Origin: Pseudomarimonas salicorniae
GTDB taxonomy: Bacteria > Pseudomonadota > Gammaproteobacteria > Xanthomonadales > Xanthomonadaceae
Length of the DNA stretch: 64,000 nucleotides
NCBI RefSeq assembly: GCF_023156535.1
Contig: NZ_JALNMH010000002.1
Location: forward strand, 1-64,000
Reading direction: 5' to 3'
Part shown: piece after piece, positions 55,507-63,410 of the stretch
Layout: the number at the start of each line of letters is the position of its first letter
How positions within the stretch are numbered: the first letter of the stretch is position 1
Notes under the pieces: generated by a model
Databases searched by the model: none
Seen by the model: the letters and a program-made list of their open reading frames with translations, nothing else
What the model was told of the DNA's origin: nothing
Made by a program: the position numbers and the translations under genes

Positions 55507-57626
55507 GCACCGCCAAGCGCAAGCCCAGCCCCGAGCGCAGCCCCGCCCCCAGGCGCGTGGGCGGCGGCGAGGACCCCTTCCGCGACCCCGCGCTGTTCCT
55601 CAACCGCGAACTCTCGCAGCTGGAGTTCAACCGCCGGGTGATGGCCCAGGCGATGGATGCCTCGATTCCCCTGCTCGAGCGTCTGAAGTACCTGTGCATC
55701 TCCTGCACCAACCTCGACGAATTCTTCGAGATCCGCGCCGCCACCGTGCGCACGGCGCTGGAGTACGGCGGCCCGCTGCCACCGGACGGGCTGACCCCCG
55801 CGGCTGCGATGGGCGCCATCCATGAGCATGCCGGGCGGCTGGTGCAGGCCCAGTACCAGTTCTGGAACGACACGCTGCGTCCGGCGCTGGCCGATGCGGG
55901 CATCCGCATCCTGCCGCGCGAGGCCTGGAACGCGAAGCTGCGCCGATGGCTGCACGAGCTGTTCATCGAGGAGATCCTGCCGGTGCTCTCGCCGCTGGGC
56001 CTCGACCCTTCGCACCCCTTCCCGCGGATCCTCAACAAGTCGCTGAACGTGGTGGTTGTGCTGGAAGGCCGCGATGCCTTCGGCCGCTCCGGCGGCATGG
56101 CGATCGTCCGCGCGCCCCGCTCGCTGCCGCGCATCGTCCGCCTGCCGCTTGAGGTCAGCGGTGGCGAGAACGACTTCGTCCTGCTCTCGGCCATCCTCAG
56201 CGCCTTCGTGGACGAGATGTTCCCCGGCATGCGGGTCAAGGGCGCCTACCAGTTCCGGGTCACCCGCAACTCCGAGCTGTTCGTCGACGAGGAGGAGGTC
56301 GAGAACCTCGCCCACGCGCTGAAGGACGAACTCGCCGGGCGCGGCTTTCGCCGCGCTGTGAGGCTGGAGATCGCCGAGAACTGTCCGACGCCGATCGTGC
56401 GCATCCTGCTGCAGAACTTCGACCTGCAGGAGAACGCGCTTTACCGGATCAACGGCCCGGTCAACCTCAACCGGGTCATCGCGGTCTATGACATGGTCGA
56501 CCGGCCGGAGCTGAAGTTCCCGTCCTTCACCCCGCGTCCGGCGCGGATCTCGGGCGACACACCCTTCGACAGCATCAGCCGCCATGACGTGCTGCTGCAT
56601 CACCCCTACGAGAGCTTCCAGACCGTTCTCGACGTGATGAAGGCGGCCGCGCACGACCCGGACGTGCTGGCGATCAAGCAGACCCTGTACCGCGCCGGCG
56701 CCAATTCGCCCCTGGTCGAAAGCCTGATCACCGCGGCGCGCAACGGCAAGGACGTCACCGTGGTGATCGAGCTGCGGGCCCGCTTCGACGAGGAGGCCAA
56801 CATCCGCCTCGCCGACCGCCTGCAGGAGGTCGGCGTGCAGGTCGTCTACGGCGTGGTCGGCTACAAGACCCACGCCAAGATGCTGCTGATCGTGCGCCGG
56901 GAGGGCAGCAAGCTGCGGCGCTACGTGCATCTCGGCACCGGCAACTACCACCCGGGCACGGCGCGGGTCTACACCGACGTGGGCCTGTTCACCGCCGATC
57001 CCGACATCGGCAACGATGTCCACCTGATCTTCCAGCAGCTCTCCGGTCTGTGCACCGAGATCAAGCTCAAGCGCCTGCTGCAGTCGCCCTTTACCCTGCA
57101 CAAGGGCCTGCTGCGGATGATCGAGCGCGAGACCAGGCTTGCCCGCGCGGGCCGACCGGCGACCATCCAGGCCAAGATGAACGCGCTCAACGAGCCCACA
57201 GTGATCCGGGCGCTGTACGAGGCATCCTGCGCCGGCGTCCAGATCGATCTGATCGTGCGCGGCGCCTGCTGCCTGCGTCCCGGAGTCCCGGGCGTCTCGG
57301 AGAACATCCGGGTGCGCTCGGTGGTCGGCCGCTTTCTCGAGCACTCGCGGGTGTACTGGTTCGGCAATGACGGCGAACCCGAGATCTACTGCTCCTCCGC
57401 CGACTGGATGGAGCGCAACCTGCTGCGCCGGATCGAGACCTGTTTCCCGATCCTCGACCGCGACCTCGCGGCGCGGGTCTACGAGGAGGAGATCGGCAAC
57501 TATCTGGCCGACAACACGCAGGCCTGGGAGCTGCAGTCCGACGGCAGCTACCTGCGGGTGACGCCGCCCGAGGACGGCATGCCCCATTCGGCGCAGCGCT
57601 CCCTGCTGGCGAGGCTCTGCGAATGA
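55503..57626 (+). CDS. ppk1: Polyphosphate kinase 1
   Basis: Ppk1 polymerises the ATP gamma-phosphate into polyphosphate. It has 707 residues. The N-terminal region has FLNRELSQLEFNRRV and TNLDEFFEIRAA. The catalytic C-terminal domains (PLD-like) have HHPYESFQTVLD, KQTLYRAGANSP, the autophosphorylated His457 in VVGYKTHAKMLLIVRR, and HLGTGNYHPGTARVYTD. It is translationally coupled to phoR and followed by ppx after 39 bases, so it should be induced when phosphate is scarce, through the Pho box upstream of phoB or promoters inside the cluster. Confidence 0.97.
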   Translation: MSTAKRKPSPERSPAPRRVGGGEDPFRDPALFLNRELSQLEFNRRVMAQAMDASIPLLERLKYLCISCTNLDEFFEIRAATVRTALEYGGPLPPDGLTPAAAMGAIHEHAGRLVQAQYQFWNDTLRPALADAGIRILPREAWNAKLRRWLHELFIEEILPVLSPLGLDPSHPFPRILNKSLNVVVVLEGRDAFGRSGGMAIVRAPRSLPRIVRLPLEVSGGENDFVLLSAILSAFVDEMFPGMRVKGAYQFRVTRNSELFVDEEEVENLAHALKDELAGRGFRRAVRLEIAENCPTPIVRILLQNFDLQENALYRINGPVNLNRVIAVYDMVDRPELKFPSFTPRPARISGDTPFDSISRHDVLLHHPYESFQTVLDVMKAAAHDPDVLAIKQTLYRAGANSPLVESLITAARNGKDVTVVIELRARFDEEANIRLADRLQEVGVQVVYGVVGYKTHAKMLLIVRREGSKLRRYVHLGTGNYHPGTARVYTDVGLFTADPDIGNDVHLIFQQLSGLCTEIKLKRLLQSPFTLHKGLLRMIERETRLARAGRPATIQAKMNALNEPTVIRALYEASCAGVQIDLIVRGACCLRPGVPGVSENIRVRSVVGRFLEHSRVYWFGNDGEPEIYCSSADWMERNLLRRIETCFPILDRDLAARVYEEEIGNYLADNTQAWELQSDGSYLRVTPPEDGMPHSAQRSLLARLCE

Positions 57627-57665
57627 GGCCGGCCGCCCCGGCCCTCCAAGGAGCGCCGACCACCC

Positions 57666-59174
57666 ATGGGTGATGCGCTGAAAGAGGGCGAACTGTTCGC
57701 CGCGGTCGACCTCGGCTCGAACAGCTTCCACATGGTCGTTGCCCGGCACCTGCTGGGCCAGCTGCGTACGGTCGACCGCCTGCGCGAGACCGTGCGCATG
57801 GCCAATGGCCTCGACGCGGAGGGAGGTCTGACCGGCGAGGCCATGGCCCGCGCGCTCGACTGCCTGTCACGGCTCGGCCAACGGGTGCGCACCCTGCCCG
57901 ACAACCGGGTCCGGGTCATCGCCACCAACACCGTGCGCCAGCTGCGCAATCCGCAGGGTTTCCTGGTGCCGGCCGAGACCGCGCTGGGCCACCGCATCGA
58001 AGTGGTATCGGGTCGCGAGGAGGCGCGCCTGATCTACCTCGGCGTCGCCCACGGCCATCCCACCGCGCCGCGCAAGCGCCGTCTCGTGATGGACATCGGC
58101 GGTGGATCGACCGAGTTCATCATCGGCATGGGCGACCTGCCGATCGAACGCGAGAGCCTGCAGATGGGCTGCATCGCCAGCACACGGCGCTTTTTTGCCC
58201 ACGGCAAACTCTCCAAGAAGCGCTGGAAGGAGGCGCTGACCGAGGTCTCGGCCGAGTTCCAGCAGTTCGCCGCGGCCTACCGTTCGACCGGCTGGCAGGA
58301 GACCTTCGGCTCCTCCGGCAGCATCAAGGCGATCGGCGAGATCCTCACCGAGATGAAGCTCTCGCGGGGTGTGATCACCGAGCCGGCGCTGAAGAAGCTG
58401 CGTGACACCCTGCTCGAGTTCGACGGCGTCGACGATATCCGCCTGCCCGGCCTGTCCGAGGATCGGCGTCCGATCATCGCCGGCGCCATCCTGGTGCTGG
58501 AGGCCGCGTTCAACGAACTCGGCATCCAGCGCATGCAGGTCGCCCAGACCGCGATGCGCGAGGGAATCCTGATCGACATGCTGGGTCGCGCCAGCGACCG
58601 CGATCCCCGCGACGCCTCGATCGCCGCGCTGGCCAAGCGCTACGACGTCGACCTCGCCCAGGCGCAACGGGTGGAGCAGACCGTGCTCGCCCTGTTCGAG
58701 CAGGTGGCCGAGCGCTGCGGACTCGGCGAGGAGGAACGCGACCAGCTGGTCTGGGCGGCGCGGGTCCACGAACTCGGCCTGTCGATCGCGCACAGCCAGT
58801 ACCACCGCCACGGCGCCTACCTGCTGCGCCATTCCGACATCGCCGGCTTCTCGACCCAGGACCAGCAGATCCTGGCGACACTGGTCCGCTGCCACCGTCG
58901 TGAGATCTCGCGCAACGCGATCTCGGCGATCCCCGAACGCGACGCGCAGTCGACCCTGCAATCCCTCGTTCTGCTGCGGCTGGCCGTGCTACTGCACCGC
59001 AGCCACGACCCCTCGCCGCCGCCCGCCATGGAACTGGCCATCGATGGCGGCAGCGTGCGCCTTACCCTGCCGGCGGGCTGGCTCGACGCCCATCCCCTGA
59101 CCCGCTCCGACCTCGACGCCGAACGCGAATACCTCGCGCCCTTCGGCCTGCTGCTGCACATCGAAACGCGCTGA
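57666..59174 (+). CDS. ppx: Exopolyphosphatase (Ppx/GppA family)
   Basis: This 502-residue enzyme of the ASKHA fold releases phosphate from polyphosphate ends and may also hydrolyse pppGpp. Motifs are FAAVDLGSNSFHMVVAR, VIATNTVRQLRN, the catalytic Glu region in VVSGREEARLIYLGV, VMDIGGGSTEFIIG and GSSGSIKAIGEIL. The C-terminal HD-like part is at about 310-490 (AARVHELGLSIAHSQYHRHG). It lies in the phoB-phoR-ppk1-ppx cluster, so the polymerase and degrading enzyme are encoded together. Confidence 0.96.
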   Translation: MGDALKEGELFAAVDLGSNSFHMVVARHLLGQLRTVDRLRETVRMANGLDAEGGLTGEAMARALDCLSRLGQRVRTLPDNRVRVIATNTVRQLRNPQGFLVPAETALGHRIEVVSGREEARLIYLGVAHGHPTAPRKRRLVMDIGGGSTEFIIGMGDLPIERESLQMGCIASTRRFFAHGKLSKKRWKEALTEVSAEFQQFAAAYRSTGWQETFGSSGSIKAIGEILTEMKLSRGVITEPALKKLRDTLLEFDGVDDIRLPGLSEDRRPIIAGAILVLEAAFNELGIQRMQVAQTAMREGILIDMLGRASDRDPRDASIAALAKRYDVDLAQAQRVEQTVLALFEQVAERCGLGEEERDQLVWAARVHELGLSIAHSQYHRHGAYLLRHSDIAGFSTQDQQILATLVRCHRREISRNAISAIPERDAQSTLQSLVLLRLAVLLHRSHDPSPPPAMELAIDGGSVRLTLPAGWLDAHPLTRSDLDAEREYLAPFGLLLHIETR

Positions 59175-59265
59175 GTGCGACCACCCGTCCGCAGCCCGGG
59201 CGCCCGGCGGCGGGTCGGGGCGCGAAGCTCGCATTCGCCCCGGTGCATCAATTGCGCCGATGTTC

Positions 59266-59453
59266 TGTGGGAGCGCCCTTGGGCGCGACCGTGGAGTTCG
59301 GCTCTAGCCGCGGTCTGAGGTGAATCCTTAGCGCCGCGGTCGCGCCCAAGGGCGCTCCCACAGTCTGGCTTCGCTGGGCGTCAGCGAAGCCCCAGAGGGT
59401 GTGCCTTGCGGGCGTTCGGACGGTATGCCCGGTGCGGCAAGCCGCACCCTATG
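59266..59453 (-). repeat. Composite palindromic intergenic repeat, copy 2
   Basis: Three modules are present in reverse order to copy 1 at 35076-35271. 59266-59291 and 59337-59362 are perfect 26-base inverted repeats made of REP-like TGTGGGAGCGCCCTTGGGCG and its inverse, with a 45-base loop. 59367-59391 is a 9-base hairpin (GGCTTCGCT/AGCGAAGCC, loop GGGCGTC). 59395-59453 is the TAGGGTGC palindrome. There is no gene between the ppx stop and blaI (399 bases); the rest of the gap holds the blaI promoter. Confidence 0.88.
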
Positions 59454-59515
59454 AAGGTCTGCTTCGCGCCCGAAGCTGTCGAAACGCGCGAAAGCTGCTC
59501 CGCGCCCAGAGGCAC

Positions 59516-59543
59516 TTGACAGTATCGTTTACGCGCGTAATCT
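59516..59543 (+). promoter_or_regulatory. Sigma-70 promoter of blaI
   Basis: A perfect -35 box TTGACA at 59516-59521 is separated by 16 bases from TAATCT at 59538-59543 as the -10. Transcription should begin near 59550, giving a short leader before the ATG at 59574. The -10 overlaps the first operator. Confidence 0.8.
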
Positions 59544-59568
59544 GTGCTCAACGATTACGGACGTAAAC
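59527..59568 (+). promoter_or_regulatory. Twin BlaI-type operators
   Basis: Two 16-base dyads share the form G-N-TTACG-NN-CGTAA-N-C. One is at 59527-59542 over the -10 box and the other at 59553-59568 at the transcription start. Their centres are 26 bases apart, about 2.5 helical turns. A BlaI/MecI dimer on either site would block RNA polymerase, so the operon is most likely autorepressed. Confidence 0.8.
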
Positions 59569-59573
59569 CTTCC

Positions 59574-59942
59574 ATGCAGATCAGCGAAGCGGAAAGCCGG
59601 GTGATGGGCGTGCTCTGGGAGCGCGGCCCCTCCACCGCCGAGGAGGTCTTCCAGGCCCTGGGCGACGCGACCGACTGGCAGGAGGCCACGGTCAAGACCC
59701 TGCTCAACCGGCTGCTCAAGAAGGGCGCACTGGAGGCCGAGCCCGAGGGGCGCCGCTACCGCTACCGGCCGCAGCTGGCGCGCGAAGAGTACGTGCTGGC
59801 GGAAAGCCGCGGCCTGCTCGACCGGCTGTTCGACGGCCGGGTGGCACCGCTGGTGGCGCACTTCAGCCGCCACGGCAAGCTGTCGAAACGGGATGTCGAG
59901 GAGCTTCGCCGACTGATCGGGGAGATCGATGATGGGCGCTGA
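59574..59942 (+). CDS. BlaI/MecI/CopY-family transcriptional repressor
   Basis: This 122-residue repressor starts at the ATG at 59574. The N-terminal winged helix (about 1-75) reads MQISEAESRVMGVLWERG, DWQEATVKTLLNRLLKKG and RRYRYRPQLAREEYV. The C-terminal half is a helical dimerisation domain (LLDRLFDGRVAPLVAHFSRH). In classical systems the M56 sensor triggers repressor cleavage. Its own promoter carries two matching dyads. The end overlaps the M56 gene by 14 bases. The regulated genes beyond this operon are unknown; no beta-lactamase is adjacent. Confidence 0.93.
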   Translation: MQISEAESRVMGVLWERGPSTAEEVFQALGDATDWQEATVKTLLNRLLKKGALEAEPEGRRYRYRPQLAREEYVLAESRGLLDRLFDGRVAPLVAHFSRHGKLSKRDVEELRRLIGEIDDGR

Positions 59943-61551
59943 GCTGATCGCTTTCCTCATCGAAGGGACGCTGGCCACCAGCGCCGCCCTGCTCGCCGTG
60001 CTGGCCCTGCGCCGGCCGATGGCCCGTACCTTCGGCGCCGGCTGCCTGCCCCTGCTCTGGGCCCTGGTACCGCTGGCCCAGCTGGCGGTGTGGCTGCCCG
60101 CGCCGGAAAAACAGGCGACGGCGACCTGGCAGATCCTGCCTGCCATGGCGCTGCCTGCCGCCGTCGGCACGAGCCTCCCCGCGGCGCCTGCCGGTCCTTC
60201 GGGAAGTCTGCTCCTGGCCCTGGCCTGGGGCCTCGGCGGTGTGCTGGCCCTGATTTACTTCATGCTCCAGCAGCGCCGATTCCGCCGCCGTCTCGGCCGG
60301 CTGCAGGTGCTCGACGATGGCGTGCTGCGGGCGGAATCCAGCGAGGTCGGACCGGCAGTGCTCGGCCTGGTCCGGCCGCGGATCATCCTGCCGGCCGACT
60401 TCACCCAGCGTTTCAGCGAAGCAGAGCAGGCCCTGATCCTGGCTCACGAGCGCAGCCACCTGCGTCGCGGCGACGTGGCCGCCAACGCCATCGCCACGGC
60501 GCTTCGCTGCATCTACTGGTTCAACCCGCTGGTCCACTACGCGGCCCACCGGCTGCGCCATGACCACGAGCTGGCCAGCGATGCCGAGGTGGTGCAGCGC
60601 TACCCCCACGCGCGCCGGCAATATGCCGACACGCTCCTGAATGTGCAGCTGGCCGTCCCTGGACTGCCGGTCGGCTGCCTATGGCAGTCCAGCCATCCCC
60701 TGAAGGAACGCATCCTTATGTTGAGTACAGTCCGCAATTCACCCGTCCGCCGCCGGATCGGCACTTCCCTGGTCGTCGCCCTGGCGCTCTGCTCCGCCGG
60801 CATGGCGTGGTCGAACCAGCCCGCTTCGCGGCAGGACGCCTCCTTGTCCGCCGCCCCGGCGCCGTTGCAACACGCCCTGGTCGAGGTGGATTTCGACGGC
60901 CAGACCTATGCACCGGAGGTAAAGTTCGATCCAGCCACCGGTTTCTCGATGGGGTTCGATGAGCCAGGCAGAAGTTGGCGCGCCAGCTTCGCGTACGACC
61001 CCGAGCACGCACAGTTCAGCAGCGCGGTGTTCGAGTTCAACGGTCAGCCGGCAACGCCCGTGGACCTGCTGGCCCTGAGCCGCGGCGAGCAGGTCACCAC
61101 CACTGCACCGAATGCGGACTCGAGCCTGCGCCTGAAGGCCAAGGTGACGCCGGTTGAGCCGGCAGATGCGGCAGCGACCAAGGGCTCTTCGCCGGTCGCC
61201 GAGACCGGCCCGACCTACCGCAGGCTGGCGCCTCCGACCTATCCCGAGGCGGCGATCGCCGCCGGCCAGGAAGGCGTGGTCCTGCTGCGGGTCCTGGTGG
61301 CCGCGGATGGCCGCCCCGAGCGCATCGAGGTCGAACGCGCCACGCTCCCGGGCGTGTTCGATGCCGCCGCCCGGGAGGCGGTCGCCAAGTGGACGTTCAA
61401 TCCGGCCACGCGCGACGGTTTGGCGGTCAGCGCCTGGAGCCAGGTGCCGATCTGCTTCAGCCTGGACGAGAGTAGTTCGCAACCGGCCTGCGCCGGCGAC
61501 AGCGGGGCCCTCGACGCGATCCATCTGCGCCCCACCCAGCCGAAGACCTGA
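59929..61551 (+). CDS. BlaR1-like M56 metallopeptidase fused to a TonB C-terminal domain
   Basis: This 540-residue protein has about four N-terminal membrane helices with the M56 gluzincin site HERSH at 173-177 in ILAHERSHLRRGD, plus YWFNPLVHYAAHRLRHDHELASDAEVV. A further helix (SLVVALALCSAGMAW) leads to a periplasmic part. The last 110 residues are a TonB C-terminal domain (PTYPEAAIAAGQEGVVLLRV, AREAVAKWTFNPA). It lacks the penicillin-binding sensor domain of BlaR1, so the signal is probably not a beta-lactam. It overlaps blaI by 14 bases. The TonB part could sense or contact an outer-membrane protein. Confidence 0.92.
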   Translation: MMGAELIAFLIEGTLATSAALLAVLALRRPMARTFGAGCLPLLWALVPLAQLAVWLPAPEKQATATWQILPAMALPAAVGTSLPAAPAGPSGSLLLALAWGLGGVLALIYFMLQQRRFRRRLGRLQVLDDGVLRAESSEVGPAVLGLVRPRIILPADFTQRFSEAEQALILAHERSHLRRGDVAANAIATALRCIYWFNPLVHYAAHRLRHDHELASDAEVVQRYPHARRQYADTLLNVQLAVPGLPVGCLWQSSHPLKERILMLSTVRNSPVRRRIGTSLVVALALCSAGMAWSNQPASRQDASLSAAPAPLQHALVEVDFDGQTYAPEVKFDPATGFSMGFDEPGRSWRASFAYDPEHAQFSSAVFEFNGQPATPVDLLALSRGEQVTTTAPNADSSLRLKAKVTPVEPADAAATKGSSPVAETGPTYRRLAPPTYPEAAIAAGQEGVVLLRVLVAADGRPERIEVERATLPGVFDAAAREAVAKWTFNPATRDGLAVSAWSQVPICFSLDESSSQPACAGDSGALDAIHLRPTQPKT

Positions 61552-61562
61552 GGCCGTTCCCG

Positions 61563-61588
61563 CGCCCCGGCGCCGACGCGCCGGGGCG
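61563..61588 (+). terminator. GC-rich hairpin after the M56 gene
   Basis: A perfect 11-base stem (61563-61573 and 61578-61588) with loop CGAC lies 11 bases past the stop of the M56 gene. No T-run follows, so it may pause or end transcription only partly. Confidence 0.6.
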
Positions 61589-61671
61589 TGCCCGATGTCA
61601 CGCACCTGCCACCCGCGGGTCATCACCGGATCACACCCGCTGCCGACACTTCCCGAAACCGGGGAGTGCGC

Positions 61672-62802
61672 ATGCACGTTGCCATCGTCACCGAAACCTA
61701 TCCGCCGGAGGTCAACGGCGTCGCCCTGACCATCGAAAGGCTTGAGCGCGGGCTCGGCGAGGCCGGGCACCGGGTCAGCCTGGTCCGACCGCGGCAGCGC
61801 GACGAACGCGGCCGGCAGCGGGCGTCGGAACTGGTGGTGAAGGGCGCGCCGATTCCGCGCTACCCGGAGCTGCGCTTCGGTTTTCCGGCCGGGCGCCGGC
61901 TCCGTCAGCGCTGGAGCAACGACCGGCCCGATGCGGTCTACGTGGCGACCGAAGGACCGCTCGGCTGGTCGGCGCTGGGCGCTGCCAGGCGCCTCGGCAT
62001 TCCGGTGGCGGCGGGCTTCCATACCCGCTTCGACGACTACATGCGGCGATACGGGCTGCCTTTCCTCGCCCCCTTGGCGCTGGGCTGGATGCGCCGTTTC
62101 CACAACCGCGCCCAAGGCACCCTGGTGCCGACCCGCGAACTCGCGGACTACCTCTCCGCCCAGGGCTTCCGGCGACTGCACCAGCTCGGCCGGGCGGTCG
62201 ATTGCAGCGTGTTCGATCCGGCACGCCGGGACCGGACGCTGCGCACCGAGTGGGGCCTGGACGACGGCGAACTGGCCGTCATCCACGTCGGACGACTGGC
62301 TGCCGAGAAGAACCTGCCCCTCCTGGTTCGCGCCTTCCGCGGACTACAGGGGGTCGAGCCGGATGCGCGGCTGGTGCTGGTCGGTGACGGCCCCGAACGC
62401 GTCCGTCTGGCGCGGGCGCACCCGGACTTCATTTTCGCCGGGGTCCACCTCGGGGCGGCGCTGGGCCGGCAGGTCGCGTCGGCCGATCTGTTCCTGTTTC
62501 CGAGCCTCTCCGAAACTTTCGGCAACGTCACGCTGGAAGCAATGGCTGCCGGCCTGCCCCTGGTCGCCTTCGACTATGGCGCGGCACGCGAGGTGGTGCG
62601 TCATGGAAAGAACGGCTGGCTGGTCGCTCGCGATGACCCCGAAGGCTTCGTCGCCGCGGCCCGCACCCTCGCCGCCGAGCCGGCCCTGCGCCAGCGCCTC
62701 GGCGCCGCCGCGCGCCGATCGATGATTGAGTCCGACCCGGCGGCACTGGCCCGCCGGTTTGCCGATCTCCTGGCGGAACTGCCCAGACCGGAGCTGCGCT
62801 GA
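61672..62802 (+). CDS. Glycosyltransferase family 4 protein
   Basis: This 376-residue GT-B enzyme starts at the ATG at 61672 with GGGGAG upstream. The N-terminal Rossmann half begins HVAIVTETYPPEVNGVALTI and contains FHTRFDDYMRRYG. The C-terminal donor-binding half has VIHVGRLAAEKNLPLLVRAF, LVLVGDGPE and FPSLSETFGNVTLEAMAAGL with the E-x7-E motif. It resembles MgtA/PimB-like mannosyl- or glucosyltransferases acting on lipids. It shares one base with the PAP2 gene, which suggests a joint role in lipid-linked sugar or phospholipid metabolism; the acceptor is unknown. Confidence 0.9.
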   Translation: MHVAIVTETYPPEVNGVALTIERLERGLGEAGHRVSLVRPRQRDERGRQRASELVVKGAPIPRYPELRFGFPAGRRLRQRWSNDRPDAVYVATEGPLGWSALGAARRLGIPVAAGFHTRFDDYMRRYGLPFLAPLALGWMRRFHNRAQGTLVPTRELADYLSAQGFRRLHQLGRAVDCSVFDPARRDRTLRTEWGLDDGELAVIHVGRLAAEKNLPLLVRAFRGLQGVEPDARLVLVGDGPERVRLARAHPDFIFAGVHLGAALGRQVASADLFLFPSLSETFGNVTLEAMAAGLPLVAFDYGAAREVVRHGKNGWLVARDDPEGFVAAARTLAAEPALRQRLGAAARRSMIESDPAALARRFADLLAELPRPELR

Positions 62803-63338
62803 TGCCGACCAGAGCCCTGATCTTCGATGGCGTGAAACGGCGCGAGCTGGCCTGGTGCCTCGCCGCCAACCGCTGGGCCCGCGGCGGCAGCGCCGGGCGG
62901 GTGTTCACCTGGATCAGCCGAGCCGGCGACGGGCCGATCTGGTATGCACTGATGCTGGCCGTGGTCATGCTGGACGGCTGGAACGGCCTATCCGCCTCGG
63001 TGCACATGGCGGCCACCGGCCTCGTGGCCCTGATCCTTTACACGCAGCTCAAGCGGCGCACCCGCCGTCCGCGCCCGTTCAGGGACGACGCACGCATCAA
63101 GGCGATCACTCCGCCGCTCGACGAATTCAGCTTTCCCTCCGGCCACACCCTGCACGCCGTTTCGTTCACCATCATCGCCGTGGCCTGGTATCCGGCGCTT
63201 GCCCTGATCCTCGTGCCGTTCACCGTCGCCGTGGCCGCGTCGCGGGTGATCCTGGGCCTGCACTATCCGAGCGACGTCGCTGCCGCCGCCCTCATCGCCT
63301 CGGTACTGGGGCTGGGCTCGCTGATTCTCGCCGCCTAG
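62802..63338 (+). CDS. PAP2-family membrane phosphatase
   Basis: This 178-residue protein has about five membrane helices. The three acid phosphatase motifs are KRRTRRPRP, FPSGHTLHAV and SRVILGLHYPSDV, with Arg, His and Asp in place for a phospho-His mechanism. Members dephosphorylate phosphatidic acid, phosphatidylglycerophosphate or undecaprenyl pyrophosphate. It starts at the last base of the glycosyltransferase gene (TGATG), so the two are coupled. Confidence 0.93.
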   Translation: MPTRALIFDGVKRRELAWCLAANRWARGGSAGRVFTWISRAGDGPIWYALMLAVVMLDGWNGLSASVHMAATGLVALILYTQLKRRTRRPRPFRDDARIKAITPPLDEFSFPSGHTLHAVSFTIIAVAWYPALALILVPFTVAVAASRVILGLHYPSDVAAAALIASVLGLGSLILAA

Positions 63339-63410
63339 GATTCCTCCCCGATCCGGCACCGTAGACGGTGCGAGCGCCCTCTTCCCGGGCGACTGGGCTA
63401 GGCTTGGCCC

